A stretch of DNA of 64,000 bases from Leptodontidium sp. MPI-SDFR-AT-0119 (Eukaryota; Ascomycota; Leotiomycetes; Helotiales; Leptodontidiaceae): positions 2,604,001 through 2,668,000 of the forward strand of contig JAHLEZ010000006.1 of the NCBI GenBank assembly GCA_020726505.1. Reading direction: 5' to 3'. The notes beneath the pieces are model-generated. The model saw only the letters and a list, made by a program, of their open reading frames with translations. It was not told where the DNA came from and searched no databases. Made by a program: the position numbers and the translations under genes. Of the stretch, positions 49,601 to 59,690 are shown in pieces (within the stretch, counting starts at the first letter, position 1; each line of letters starts with the position of its first letter).

Positions 49601-52600
49601 CGAGACTCTCATGCTTCACACCAGCCTTCTCAATGAGATCAAGGAAGATGTTAGCGCCGAGATCCTCACTTCGCTTCATGATATGGGACAAGTCCAAGCA
49701 AACCAGACAAACCTCCTCACAGAGATTCGGGAAGCAGATCTCGACGATGAGATTTTGACTTTATTACATGCCTCTAGCGAGTCGCATGGCAACCATTCAT
49801 CCGCACTAGACAAGATCCACGCCGCTGTTCTGGTCTCAAATGAGTCGCACGCTGCTCACACTACTTCTCTGGATGAGATTAAATCCAGATCTGTTGAGCC
49901 GGTGACTTCAAGTGGAGAAGCGCCTGATATGGGCGATTTGAAAGAGAAAATCAGCAGCATCGCTGAGAAACTGGAGGAGTACAGTATCACGCTTTCCACC
50001 ATCAAGGATGCTACAGCTGCCTCGAATGATTCCCATGCTGCACATGCCACATCTTTAGACGAGATCAAATCCAGATCTGTCGATGCTCCAGCAGACGGCG
50101 GTAACATTGGTGCCCTTGAAACACAAATCGGGGGCATTGTTACCAAACTTGAAGACCATACCGCTGCTCTCTCAGCCATCAAAGTTGCAACCAGCATGTC
50201 GAACGATTCGCATACATCCCACGCTACTATCCTGGGTGAGATCAAGGAAGCAGCTTTGGCTTCGAATGAGTCCCATACTGCCCACGCTGCCACCTTGACA
50301 GAAATCAAGGACAAAATTGCATCTTCTTCAGAGATCCATGCCGCTCATGCGGTGGTACTAAGTGAGATCAAAGATGCAACCTTGGCCTCGAAAGATTTGC
50401 ACGCAGTTCACGCTACGTCGCTCACGGAGCTCAGAGAGACCACATTGGGCTTCCATGACAATCACGCTGCTTCATTGTCTGAAATCAAAGATGTGACATT
50501 GGCTTCTAAGGATGCTCATGCCTCCCATACAGCAGCCTTCGCAGAGCTCAAGTCTATCCAGCCCGCTTCTACACCAGTGCAAGAGAGCACCGATCTTTCC
50601 GCACTCGAAGCCCACATCACCTCCATAATCAACACGCTGGAAGGCCAAACTACTGCCCTCTCATCCATCAAAGAAGGCACGACAACGGCGAACCCCGAAA
50701 TTCTCTCGGCCATTCAAGCATCCAATGACCTTCTGACCTCGCATGGCCAGTTGATAGAATCCATCAAAGAAGGCACATCGCATACCGACATCCTGGCCAA
50801 CATCTCTGAACTCAAGTCCATCGTCGAGGACTCCAAGGCAGAGACCCTCTCCTACGGTGCTCTCGTCAAAGACCTCCACACCGAGACCAAGGACTCCCAT
50901 TCCAATCTCGCTTCAGCTATTGGTGCTTTGGCACTAGGTGGTGCCGCTGGTGCGGGAGCCACTGCTCTTCTCACGAAGGACGACGACTCATCCACTGCCG
51001 TTCTCGACGAAGTCAAAGCTGTGCGAGCTTTGATTGAGACGAGCGCCACAAGCATTGATGCGACGAAAGAGAAACTCTCTAGTCTAGTAAGCCAGATCGA
51101 TATTAACCACACCACCATTACGACGAGTATCTCCACTCTTGGCGATGAAATCAAATCCGAGATCGATGCAAGCGGAACGGGTGTCGTTGAATCCATCTCT
51201 GCGCTTGATGGTAATGTAAAAGCAATCAACCTCTCTCCCCTTTCCAGCTCTCTCGAACAACACGGTGCGGACATCAAATCACTCTCCGCCCAACTAGAAA
51301 CTCTTGACGGAAACCTCAAAGAAAACACCACACACATCACAAGTCTCCACAATGGCGTGCACCTCAACGATACAGGTGTCGGGCAATTGAAAGACCATGG
51401 CATCTCGCGCTCTGTTGCTAAAGAACCAACGACGATACCGGAAGGTGCGTGGTTTGGAAGTGCTAGGAGTGGAAGTCGAAGTCCGACGCTCTCGAGAGTT
51501 GTGTCCAGGAGCTTCGTGGAGCCTGTTCAAGAGGTTGCGGAAGAGACCTTACCGTCGACTGAGGAGACTGTCGTTGAATCTGAACCTGAACCTGCGGTTG
51601 AGGAGCAACTAGTCTCCAAGAGAGTTGAGATTGCCGAAGATTTGCTAAAGGCTGAAGAGGTCGTGGAAGCAGAGTCGCTGCCTGGCGACTCTTTGGTCGT
51701 CGACGAGCCCATCGCTGAGCCAGAAACTGTCTCCGAGATCGTCGATATGCAGCCTTCGACTGAAGAGCCCGCTATTGAACCTGAGGTGCTGCTGGACGAT
51801 CAACCAGCATCCAGGGAGATTGATGAAGCATCGCTCGATACGGAGTTGCCTAAGCCTAAGGCTGAGGAAGCTGTTGAGGCTGACCGCGTGCTTGATGACT
51901 CTGTCGGTATCGATGATGCAGATTCGTCGGCCAAAGAACCGGCCATTGAAAGCGAAGTTTCGCAAGATCAGCTACCAGAGACCAACGATGTCGGTGCTCC
52001 TGAAGATTTGCCAGAGGCCGAGGAAGTCGCTGAAGGGCTCACCGCTACTGGGTCGTTAGTCGACGAAAATTCTCAGGGTTTACCAATTGACTTGTCAGAC
52101 TCTGTGCAAGATGTCACTTCTAATAATGAAGGGCCGGCACCTTCTAATGAGGAATCGATGCCCGTTGAGGAGATTTCTGTGCCCAATGAACTCGATCAGC
52201 CTGAGGGGACCGAACCTGTTGAGCTGGAGCTGCAATCCGGAGAGGTCGCTGTGACGGACGGTTCGGCCCCCGAGTTTAGAGAGGACCACACGTCTACCAT
52301 CATCGAGACAAGCACTGTTGAGGAAGAATCTGTGCAGGGTGAAGACCTGCCCGCCGAGTCTATTGAGAAAGACAATCTTCCCAGCAGTCCCGTGCCCGGA
52401 GATGATGAGTTTTCAACCAAGTCACCGGACGAGAGCCCTCTGGAGCCTGAACATGAAGAGGAGAAAGCTGATGAATTAGTCAATTCGCCCTTGACTGCAC
52501 ATCATTTGGACGACCAAGAGGCAGACTTGTCAATTGTGACACCTGGGAGCTCGATCCAGGACACTCGAGGTGAAGGATCGGATTTCCATTCTTCTGTTTT

Positions 52601-54113
52601 GGAACACGAACCAGGTCCGTCAACACAAGCTCCTGGCTCGCCCCTCTCTACTCCAGAAGTCGTGCAGCCTAGCTCGCCATTCATTGAATCTCCGATCGTT
52701 TCCCGAGATCTTGATGAACGGCTCGCCAGCTCCCCGCTGGAACACGCATCATCTATCCCTCCCGCCCATCAGACTTTACTCGGTGATCGGGGACTTGACT
52801 CAGGACATGCCACACCTCGCGACGAGGCACGATCAAACCCCTTCGAAGATTCAGACAACATGATGTCTCCATCCTCAGCTGTGTCACCAAAATCAGTCCT
52901 CTCCCCCGAGGCTGAAGTCGATGCTCCTCTCTTCCCTGCCCCTGATCGCACGGTCTCCATCGATGAAGGCGGGTTACGATCATCGTTCCCTGGCACCGAT
53001 CAACACGCCTCTCAGCACAGATTTGAAGATTCAGACGATCCAATGTCACCTGCTTCTGGATATGACGCTCATGGTTTGCCACACATGGTACAGGAATCCC
53101 CCATCCAGAGTCGGCCATTTGAGACCAATGATATCCCATCATCTCCGCAATTTGAGCACCAGTCTGCTGCCCAGCCCAGAGTTCTGCAGCATGAGAGTAG
53201 CTTTGACTACCAACAAGAGAACTACGAGCCTGCACTTTTGCCTCATAACTTTGACGGGCAGCCGCCTGCTTTTGAGGACGATGACTTCAGTTCACCTCGC
53301 GATGATAGAGTCGCGTCCTCGGATATCAGACCGAGATCTCCGCTTCAACCTTTGCAAGACGACGATTTCAGAGCCGGTCAGTATGAACGCTACAGCCCCG
53401 AGCAGAGATCTCCTGTAGAAGAACATCGCTTTGATGATACTCACGGAGCCCTTCCGCCTCATCTGCAGCTTGGTTCAAGCTTCCCGGCTGCCGGAGAGAG
53501 GTCGCCCATCCAACCTCTCGAAGACGAAGATTATCAGTCTCCTCGCCACCAGGGGGGCAGTCCTGAACCCGTGGTCTCCGATCGGCGCCAGTATTCACCG
53601 CCTAGCACCCCACCACCGCATGGCACGCTCCCTCCTCACCTTCAACTCGACACCCCAGCATTCAGATCTACTTCCCCACCCGACCCCTACGGTGAACGCG
53701 ACGATGAGGTTGTCTCACCAAGCTCCGAATTCGCTGTCCCGATTACACCAGCTCTAGCCACCCAGCCCACTACATCATCAGCTCAGAATCCCCTCTCCCC
53801 CGAGTCGGAAGTCGAAGAACCCAGTTTCCCAACCGAAGGGAGTAAAGGCAAAGCTATCGCCTCTCCAGCTCTGATGTCTCCAGACCTCGGCTCTCCAGCT
53901 GAATTCGGCTTCAGTAGAGAAGAGACGGAGAAAGAGCCCGAGTCTGCTTTAGCCAGTCCTACAAGTCCCGCTTTCTCGGAGGGAGGCACAATAGTTGAGA
54001 AAAGCGGTGGGAAGAAGAAGAAAGGGAAGAAAGAGAAGAAGGAGAAGGGCGGTGGAAAGAAGGGCAAGAAGGAGAAGGTGCCGTTTGAGATGGAGGGCGA
54101 GGATGCGGAATGA
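46689..54113 (+). CDS. giant repetitive coiled-coil protein, 2474 aa, intronless
   Basis: The start at 46689 sits in the strong context CACCATGG; an in-frame ATG 150 bp upstream would add only a leader translated from the CT tract. Residues 1-120 are basic and Ser-rich. About residues 200-1400 form a helical array with roughly 36 copies of an L-x-E/D-I-K motif, many preceded by S-H-x-x-H-x-x-x-L. At about 1415-1435 is a hydrophobic Gly/Ala segment (A-L-A-L-G-G-A-A-G-A-G-A). More coil follows to about 1590, then an acidic Glu/Pro/Val stretch (about 1620-1960), a Ser-Pro-rich region to about 2430 with L-P-P-H-L-Q-L repeated, and a Lys-Gly-rich tail. No enzyme domain. It resembles a scaffold or tether (septal, cortical or organelle). 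That is inference and I cannot name an orthologue. Confidence 0.88.
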   Translation: MAPNSRPPLTSRIRASFEGRRKSFEGTRKLSKSGRTTTADSNNASQEVRSPTTIDSEVNSPLHTNGFITQDPQSIRHAVDQAINGEAFQNAIAANLAKLIKPSIKSALDTIQPVVEAVYSHELLLRKTNQSVEDVLSRMDTNAETAAARRESFIDSTYVAPGTPANGEKSADAVEGTVISRGPGGPNFNQFKQLMEEHNAKTLATISESIESNTTKIAELAQGVSDIDASIGPTKESIDFLKSASEQATTTSSVLQAQLDQLKADIGQIIEAIGADLGKNIQAISEKSGAASAELISSHTTKLDLISTDLAALKGHADTVEKIDVISSELVALKASVETGNAANSEGFASVLGAVGEHATSLIDIKEKAPHPDILAALQKSNDSHALHATTLSELKERSLGTAPAPVVSEGGSVDHSAALQTIQADLTALKENIAAGLTNNTDLEAKIDTVLTTIEEQKAGHPGVDILAAVKQSNESHAAHAAALDSLKSSSADVNPELGAQVAGILGKLDEHSATLNEIKSFGGTHTAALEGIKSTTSGSPTAANDLTAQIATIIAKLDTHTAVLDDIKGVSSAATESAPLDNSDLTAQIGAIVTKLDTHAATLDEIKGLSGVHATALESHGTALESIKSVATESVPVDNGDLATQIAAIVAKLDSHGAALDEIKTHTTALESHGSALDEIKTSTVTHTSALENHGAAIAGFKSLSATSTAEYGNSALESQIAAIMATLEGHGSALDDIKESTGTHVNVLESHGTILEDLKSVRASLPAEGTELSALETKISAIIATLEAHGVALDEIKTTSGSHSSVLDEIKTFGTTHAAALECHGTVLENIKSRSVESASTESGYAALEGQMTDLVAKLESHTAVLDEIKASTGSHSLLLDEIKLAGTTHADALEAIKSPALPAIPAADPSNLAALEIQIGSIISTLETHSAAWNEIKARSDPISTGVVPTEPGSRSSTPEGPFTTIIETLMLHTSLLNEIKEDVSAEILTSLHDMGQVQANQTNLLTEIREADLDDEILTLLHASSESHGNHSSALDKIHAAVLVSNESHAAHTTSLDEIKSRSVEPVTSSGEAPDMGDLKEKISSIAEKLEEYSITLSTIKDATAASNDSHAAHATSLDEIKSRSVDAPADGGNIGALETQIGGIVTKLEDHTAALSAIKVATSMSNDSHTSHATILGEIKEAALASNESHTAHAATLTEIKDKIASSSEIHAAHAVVLSEIKDATLASKDLHAVHATSLTELRETTLGFHDNHAASLSEIKDVTLASKDAHASHTAAFAELKSIQPASTPVQESTDLSALEAHITSIINTLEGQTTALSSIKEGTTTANPEILSAIQASNDLLTSHGQLIESIKEGTSHTDILANISELKSIVEDSKAETLSYGALVKDLHTETKDSHSNLASAIGALALGGAAGAGATALLTKDDDSSTAVLDEVKAVRALIETSATSIDATKEKLSSLVSQIDINHTTITTSISTLGDEIKSEIDASGTGVVESISALDGNVKAINLSPLSSSLEQHGADIKSLSAQLETLDGNLKENTTHITSLHNGVHLNDTGVGQLKDHGISRSVAKEPTTIPEGAWFGSARSGSRSPTLSRVVSRSFVEPVQEVAEETLPSTEETVVESEPEPAVEEQLVSKRVEIAEDLLKAEEVVEAESLPGDSLVVDEPIAEPETVSEIVDMQPSTEEPAIEPEVLLDDQPASREIDEASLDTELPKPKAEEAVEADRVLDDSVGIDDADSSAKEPAIESEVSQDQLPETNDVGAPEDLPEAEEVAEGLTATGSLVDENSQGLPIDLSDSVQDVTSNNEGPAPSNEESMPVEEISVPNELDQPEGTEPVELELQSGEVAVTDGSAPEFREDHTSTIIETSTVEEESVQGEDLPAESIEKDNLPSSPVPGDDEFSTKSPDESPLEPEHEEEKADELVNSPLTAHHLDDQEADLSIVTPGSSIQDTRGEGSDFHSSVLEHEPGPSTQAPGSPLSTPEVVQPSSPFIESPIVSRDLDERLASSPLEHASSIPPAHQTLLGDRGLDSGHATPRDEARSNPFEDSDNMMSPSSAVSPKSVLSPEAEVDAPLFPAPDRTVSIDEGGLRSSFPGTDQHASQHRFEDSDDPMSPASGYDAHGLPHMVQESPIQSRPFETNDIPSSPQFEHQSAAQPRVLQHESSFDYQQENYEPALLPHNFDGQPPAFEDDDFSSPRDDRVASSDIRPRSPLQPLQDDDFRAGQYERYSPEQRSPVEEHRFDDTHGALPPHLQLGSSFPAAGERSPIQPLEDEDYQSPRHQGGSPEPVVSDRRQYSPPSTPPPHGTLPPHLQLDTPAFRSTSPPDPYGERDDEVVSPSSEFAVPITPALATQPTTSSAQNPLSPESEVEEPSFPTEGSKGKAIASPALMSPDLGSPAEFGFSREETEKEPESALASPTSPAFSEGGTIVEKSGGKKKKGKKEKKEKGGGKKGKKEKVPFEMEGEDAE

Positions 54114-55502
54114 TATTTCTTTCAGTAATTTTGTGGTCCTTGATTCTCTGGAGTACGGAATCTCCGGGTACTATATACGATACATGTTCGGATGGATATA
54201 TGGATGTAATGCTGGAAAGCAGGTCGGCGCACATTACTGCGCCTTTTTTTCCTTGTTCTGGTTTACCTTGACCACTTTCGCTATATTTTTTCTATCTTCT
54301 TGCCATCTATTTGTTGGCTCAATTTGTCTTACCACCGAGTCTTCAACTTTTTTCTTAACTTAGCTGGTTGCGCTGCTGGGCTTGGGTTGGATTTGGTATT
54401 GGATGGGTGGATTAGATCTTTGCAGTTTTTCCAGTGTTTGTGTTTGTGTGCCCCTTCTTGTTTGTTGTTTGTTAGCTTGTTCGTGAGGTAGATTTCATCA
54501 ATGCATGGAAAGGATCTGAAAGCCACGATTTGTCTCTCTGATATGCGTGATTTGTGATGCCGTGCTTGCGTATGTCTCCTGGTATGGTCTGCTGTCTCGT
54601 CTTGTTATCTTGCTTGTTGCCTTCCTGACAAGGAAACATATAAGCTCGACTTTCTTCCCTCGGAAAGCTACATGCTCGCTCAAAGGGAAAACGATAGCCA
54701 GCAATCCGCCTTTACTTCTCAATTATTAAAGTACCATCATAGCACCACTTGTGATCGAAAAGACTCAGCCAGACAGGCGTACAAGATTATAAATTCTAAA
54801 TGCTTCGCACATTCTGTCTTTATGCTACTCCCGCTCTCCCGCAACTCCTTATATACGGCCGTTGGTTCTAGCTAGTAACTCGTTTTATAATTTCACCAGA
54901 ACCGTGACTTGTTGCCCACCATTAATCCGACCCTCATATGCAGCAGGCCATGATGAGCACGTCATGAACAGCAAAAGCTAGGCTGCCTCGATATTGCACT
55001 AGTTCGAAATGATACTAGCACCTCGCTTAACTGTTGACAGGTCGCCCGCCCCCACGATAACCTCGAATGCAAAATCTTTCCCAGCACCTTTGATCATCCT
55101 CATCCTCAAACCCAAAGGCGTCTTCACGCTCTCGGGCGCCTCCGTCAAAGCGTACTCCCAGCACGTCGAGGTTATGCCTTCCACAATTAAGAAGCACAGC
55201 ATCTCAAGGACTTGCTATCCACTTTCTTTCCGCAGCTTGGAGCCTTGTTTTGATTTGAACTTCACCTTCGAACACGCGACGACGCGCTCAGGAGACAGGA
55301 TCCTGCAACTCTGCTGAGAATCTTCGAGTACGACTTCAACTTCAATTCACGACGACGCCCTCCCTATCTTTGGTCCCACGCTTTTGGGTCCAGCCTTCAA
55401 CTCAACCATCCTCCTTGAACCTCCTCGAACCTCCTCGAACCTCCGTCTCCTCGAATCTCCTCCTTCAACCTCTCTTGACCACTCCTCAGACCATCACCTA
55501 CA
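54114..55502. other. intergenic, 3' flank of the giant gene and leader of 2EXR copy 5
   Basis: No gene is supported. Contains a T-rich 3' flank (54240-54360) and the short direct repeats listed at 55411-55460. Confidence 0.45.
55411..55460 (+). repeat. 10-bp tandem repeat (CTCCTCGAAC) in the leader of 2EXR copy 5
   Basis: Three adjacent copies (one with a single change), followed by two looser ones, ending about 40 bp before the start codon at 55503. Confidence 0.75.
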
Positions 55503-56928
55503 ATGGCTTCCACCAAGTCAGGAGAGAAAAGAAGTCCTTCAAAAGCTGCGTCTACAAGCATATCCACTACAAATCCACATGACGCTGAGGTTGAGTACGA
55601 GATTTTCAGCGCCAATGCCCAAGCCCTCAACAATACCAAACACACAACCAAAGAAGACGATAAATATGAAACGCATGGTACAGCCGGTGTGACTGATAAT
55701 GTCTCTACCGATGCCTCTACCGATGTCTCTTCTAATGTCTTTGAAGATGTCTCTGTCGACATTTCTGCCGAAGTACTCTCACAATTGTCAACAGCGGCTG
55801 GTGAAGGCCCTGTGCAGATCTCAGGAACTATGCTTGCAGCGCTTCTCGCCAACATCACAATTCTTCAAGGCGAAGTCGGAGATCTTAAAAAGGAGCTCAG
55901 TGGACTAAAATCCGTTATCGAATCCGCCAAGCTTGACTTCCCAGACGTCAACGCCAACCTACATGATCTACAATATGGCAGTGGTAGGAGATTCACACTT
56001 TTCCCGAAGCTGCCAGTAGAGTTGAGAACCATGGTTTGGAACTTTGCCATCTTCGCTCCACGAGTCCTTGGCGTAAAGCGTAACGACTATGATGTCGATG
56101 GTAATACCGAATTCGAGCCCTCCACAGGACCAAACGTCCTTCGATATGTCAACGCCGAGTCCCGAAAAGCCGCAATGGAAGTGCAGAAGGTCATCATCGA
56201 TCAGAACCTTGTCGGCGAAGTTGGACTTTTCTTCAATCCACTTGTTGATATCGTATGGTTCCACCATCCTACAGAGTTTGACATCAATGATCCCACGGGA
56301 TGGGGCCTTGATTCAATATACAGAATATCTGACTGGGGTAAGGACGACGACAACGAAGGTTATGATGGACCGGAGATACCCAGGTTTGCTGTGGGTGTTG
56401 GTTGTTGGGAAGCCTCATTCTCTGACTTTGAAAGTCGGTTCTTTCTGTGTGATAGGTTGGGCCAATGGGGCTTTAGCGTTAAAGAAGCATTCGTTATTGT
56501 GGGAAAAGTGTCAGCACCTTTCAACTCGCCTGACTTGGTTCTCATCGAGCCTCGACAATCAGTCAAGGACCTTTTGTCGGCATATCTCGTCAGATACATG
56601 CTGAGAACTTGGGACACGGTGAAGCTTACATAGAAAGCATGAGCTGGAAAGAAATAGGGGAGGCCGAGATGGGATTGGTTAACCGTCTCAAGATAACCCG
56701 GGCCAAGTGGAGAGCGGATATGGTTGCGCGTAAGCATTTTTGATCCATTGTCAGTCTGTATTGACATGCTGACAAGACTTCGCAGGCCGGAAGGATCCTG
56801 ATAACAGTGGATTTGAAATCATTGAATGTCAAAGTTGCGACGATTGGACCTTGGAGAAGATTCGATTTGTTGAGCTCATTACTCGGAAGGAGTTCAACGA
56901 AACTAAGGGTCTGAAGGTGGTTGAGTAG
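55503..56928 (+). pseudogene. 2EXR-domain gene (copy 5), frameshifted near its 3' end
   Basis: The frame from 55503 encodes a Ser/Asp/Val-rich N-terminus, a short coiled coil (about 120-145), then F-T-L-F-P-K-L-P-V-E-L-R-T-M-V-W and V-N-A-E-S-R-K-A-A, the two E-x-R blocks. K-E-A-F-V-I-V-G and I-E-P-R-Q-S follow. It stops at 56631-56633. The family-like continuation (S-M-S-W-K-E-I-G-E-A-E-M-G) lies in the frame one base away from about 56625. It ends at a GTAAGC donor (56730), and a last exon starts after a CAG acceptor (about 56786): R-K-D-P-D ... W-T-L-E-K-I-R-F-V-E, stop at 56926-56928. No intron repairs the frame, so a 1-base deletion or sequence error is likely. The 376-residue product may still be made. 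Confidence 0.75.
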
Positions 56929-58672
56929 ATATAGGTTAGCTGCGCAATCATTGGGTGAGGGATTTCGGGAAGACTTTGCAACAGGGCAGGGTTGATATGG
57001 AAAATCACAACTGCGTACAGACTAGTCTCACCACTCTTCTATTTTGCTTTGTTGTTTTGTTAAAGTATATGAATTCAGAACTGGATCACTATCTCTTGAG
57101 TGAACCGCAACTTCTCCAACCGATTGTGATTATCTTACTGCACGGAACTTTCCCCTGCCACGCCCTGTTTCGGAGTACTTGAAAATTAGATATTTAATCC
57201 TAAGAAATTTCTTTGGATCAAATCGCTTTCTTTTCCGGGGGGGACAATGTCCCTTCGCCTGGCAGCCCCAAGTCTTAGCGCGAGGAACTTCTTCTTTATA
57301 TTATATGCCTTTCCCTGCTCCTCCGCTTCCACTCTCTCGTCTACTTACAACATTCACCCAGAACTTCAAATCTCGTCGCAGGCCAGCTGGTCTTGAATTC
57401 AATACATCCAAAGGCACCGGCTTCCGGCTCTCGTATCGTGGGTCGTGCACTAAAAAGCGTGCTATATGACTAGCGGAGACAAAGTTGAATTACGTAGCCA
57501 GTTCTCCTTTTCTATGTCTCTATTATAATCCATTGTTCTCAAGGGTAGAACACAAAGAGAGGATTTGTTCCAGAGTAAAGGCAACGAAAATCACAAGAAC
57601 AATCAATTTCCATTCTGTGTGGTCCGTAACAAAAGCCTCGGAGAAATAGTCGTTCTATATTTCTATGAAGATACTCTCTAAGACTTCCCCTGAGAATATT
57701 TAGAAGAAACTGATACGCACCAGTTTTAGCACTCTCCACAGCCGTGATTTTCACGAACGCAAATCCTTAATTCGAAATCTCCACCATGATACTCGCAAGC
57801 CTCGCCAGATCCTTCCAGGACGTGATAATCGCACCCCAGGACAACAATCCCCCACCACTTGTTACTTTCAATTGCTTTCCAAAGTGACCGGCGGAACTTC
57901 AGGAAATTATATGATATGAGGCACTGTCTACACAAGGGGTAGTAGCTGTTCAAGCGCCATCACAAAACGACAAAAACAAGCTCTCTATCGCAATTTGGAA
58001 TGCCTCTATTCACGCTCGGTATTGCACATCGAAGATTCATAATAGCTACGTCAATGGTGGGAATGTATTCGGTATTCGGTAAAGTTGGATATGACACACT
58101 ATGGCTTGACTATCCCGAACAGAATAACTTTCCTCTGTGGGATGGTCCAGTTGTCCACCAAATGGCAATACTAGCACTCAACCTTCACTATGCCATCGCC
58201 AGCAAATTTACAGAAAACATTTATGTCTTCAAGAGTATAGAGAACATACTTTATGGCTTGTATCTGCGAGGTACAGTCGCTAACGAAATCGTCTTCCCCT
58301 CAAACTTGCCGTGAAAGTTTCAGCCCTACTCGCTAAACAGGGATACTAATAAACACCTTGCCAGAAGAGACTAACCGCCACAACATTATTAACGAGCGAT
58401 AAATAGCTTTCACGATACCCCCTTCTTAAGCTATAGTACTCTTGCTATTTTCTTAGTTCTATTATTAGTATATTTTAGCTTATAGGCCTAGTGTAATTAC
58501 TGTTTTATAATAAGTTTGTTAGAACTAAGTGATAGAAGAGTAAAGGGAAGCTTCTGGAATATTCTAACCCCAGTGTCTTAGAAATCACCTAACTAGTATA
58601 TAAAGTTCACTTCCCCCAAGCCCCTCTTTATTAAAGTTATAAAATATATATAATATAAAATAATAGATTAAC
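56929..58672. other. intergenic; AT-rich toward the receptor gene
   Basis: A 104-codon plus-strand frame at 58000-58314 is hydrophobic-leaning but has no family features. 58380-58670 is AT-rich, with many stops in all frames, like mutated repeat sequence. Confidence 0.4.
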
Positions 58673-59690
58673 TTAATTAATATGCTTGTGTAATAGCTTG
58701 ACGACAGCCTCGTGTCCCTCTTCAGTAGCCCACGATAGCGGTGTCCGATCAGATTTATCTTTCGAGTCGACCTCAGCCTTGCCAGTCTCGAGCAGCAGCT
58801 TAACGACAGCCTCGTGTCCCTTTTTAGCAGCCCACGATAGCGGTGTCTGACCACAGTAGTTATCTTTCGAGTCAACGTTAGCCTTGCCTATCTTAAGTAG
58901 TAGCTTAACGACAGCCTCGTGCCCGTTCTCAGTAGCCCACCACAGCGGTGTCCAACCAAATTCATTCTTCGAGTCGACCTCGGCCTTGCCTGTCTCAAGT
59001 AGTAGCTTAACGATAGCCTCGTGCCCGTTCGTAGCAGCCCACGATAGCGGTGTCTGATTAATTATATCTTTCGAATCAACCTCGGCCTTGCCAGTCTCAA
59101 GTAGTAGCTTAACGATAGCCTCGTGCCCGTTCTCAGCAGCCCACGATAGCGGTGTCCGACTAGATTCATCTTTCGAATCAACCTCGGCCTTGCCAGTCTC
59201 GAGCAATAGCTTGACGGCAGCCTCGTGCCCGTTCTCAGCAGCCCACGATAGCGGTGTCCGACCAGATTTATCTTTCGAGTCGACCTCGGTCTTGCTAGTC
59301 TCGAGCAATAGCTTAACGACAGCCTCGTGCCCGTTCTCAGCAGCCCACAATAGCGGTGTCTGACCAAAGTAGTTATCTTTTGAGTCAACCTCAGCCTTGC
59401 CAGTCTTAAGTAGTAGCTTAACGACAGCCTCGTGCCCGTTCTTAGCAGCCCGCGATAGCGGTGTCAAATTAAATTTATTTTTCGAGTCGACCTTAGCCTT
59501 GCCAGTCTCGAGCAGCAACTTGACGATAGCCTCGTGACCGTTCACAGCAGCCCGCGATAGCGGTGTCTGATCAAATTTATCTTTCGAGTCGACATCGACC
59601 TCGCCTGCCTTAAGCAGCAGCTTGACGACGGCCTCGTACCCTAGCTCTGCTGCCTGCGACAGAAGCGTCTGACCACATTTATCTCTTACA
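58673..59690 (-). repeat. array of ten ankyrin-coding repeats, about 102 bp each
   Basis: The 3' kilobase of the receptor gene consists of ten units coding 33-35 residues each. Units 4-9 are very alike in protein and DNA (recurring blocks such as GCCTCGTG.CCGTTCTCAGCAGCCCA on the plus strand), varying mainly at two to four residues before T-P-L. The last unit is truncated at the stop codon. Confidence 0.9.
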
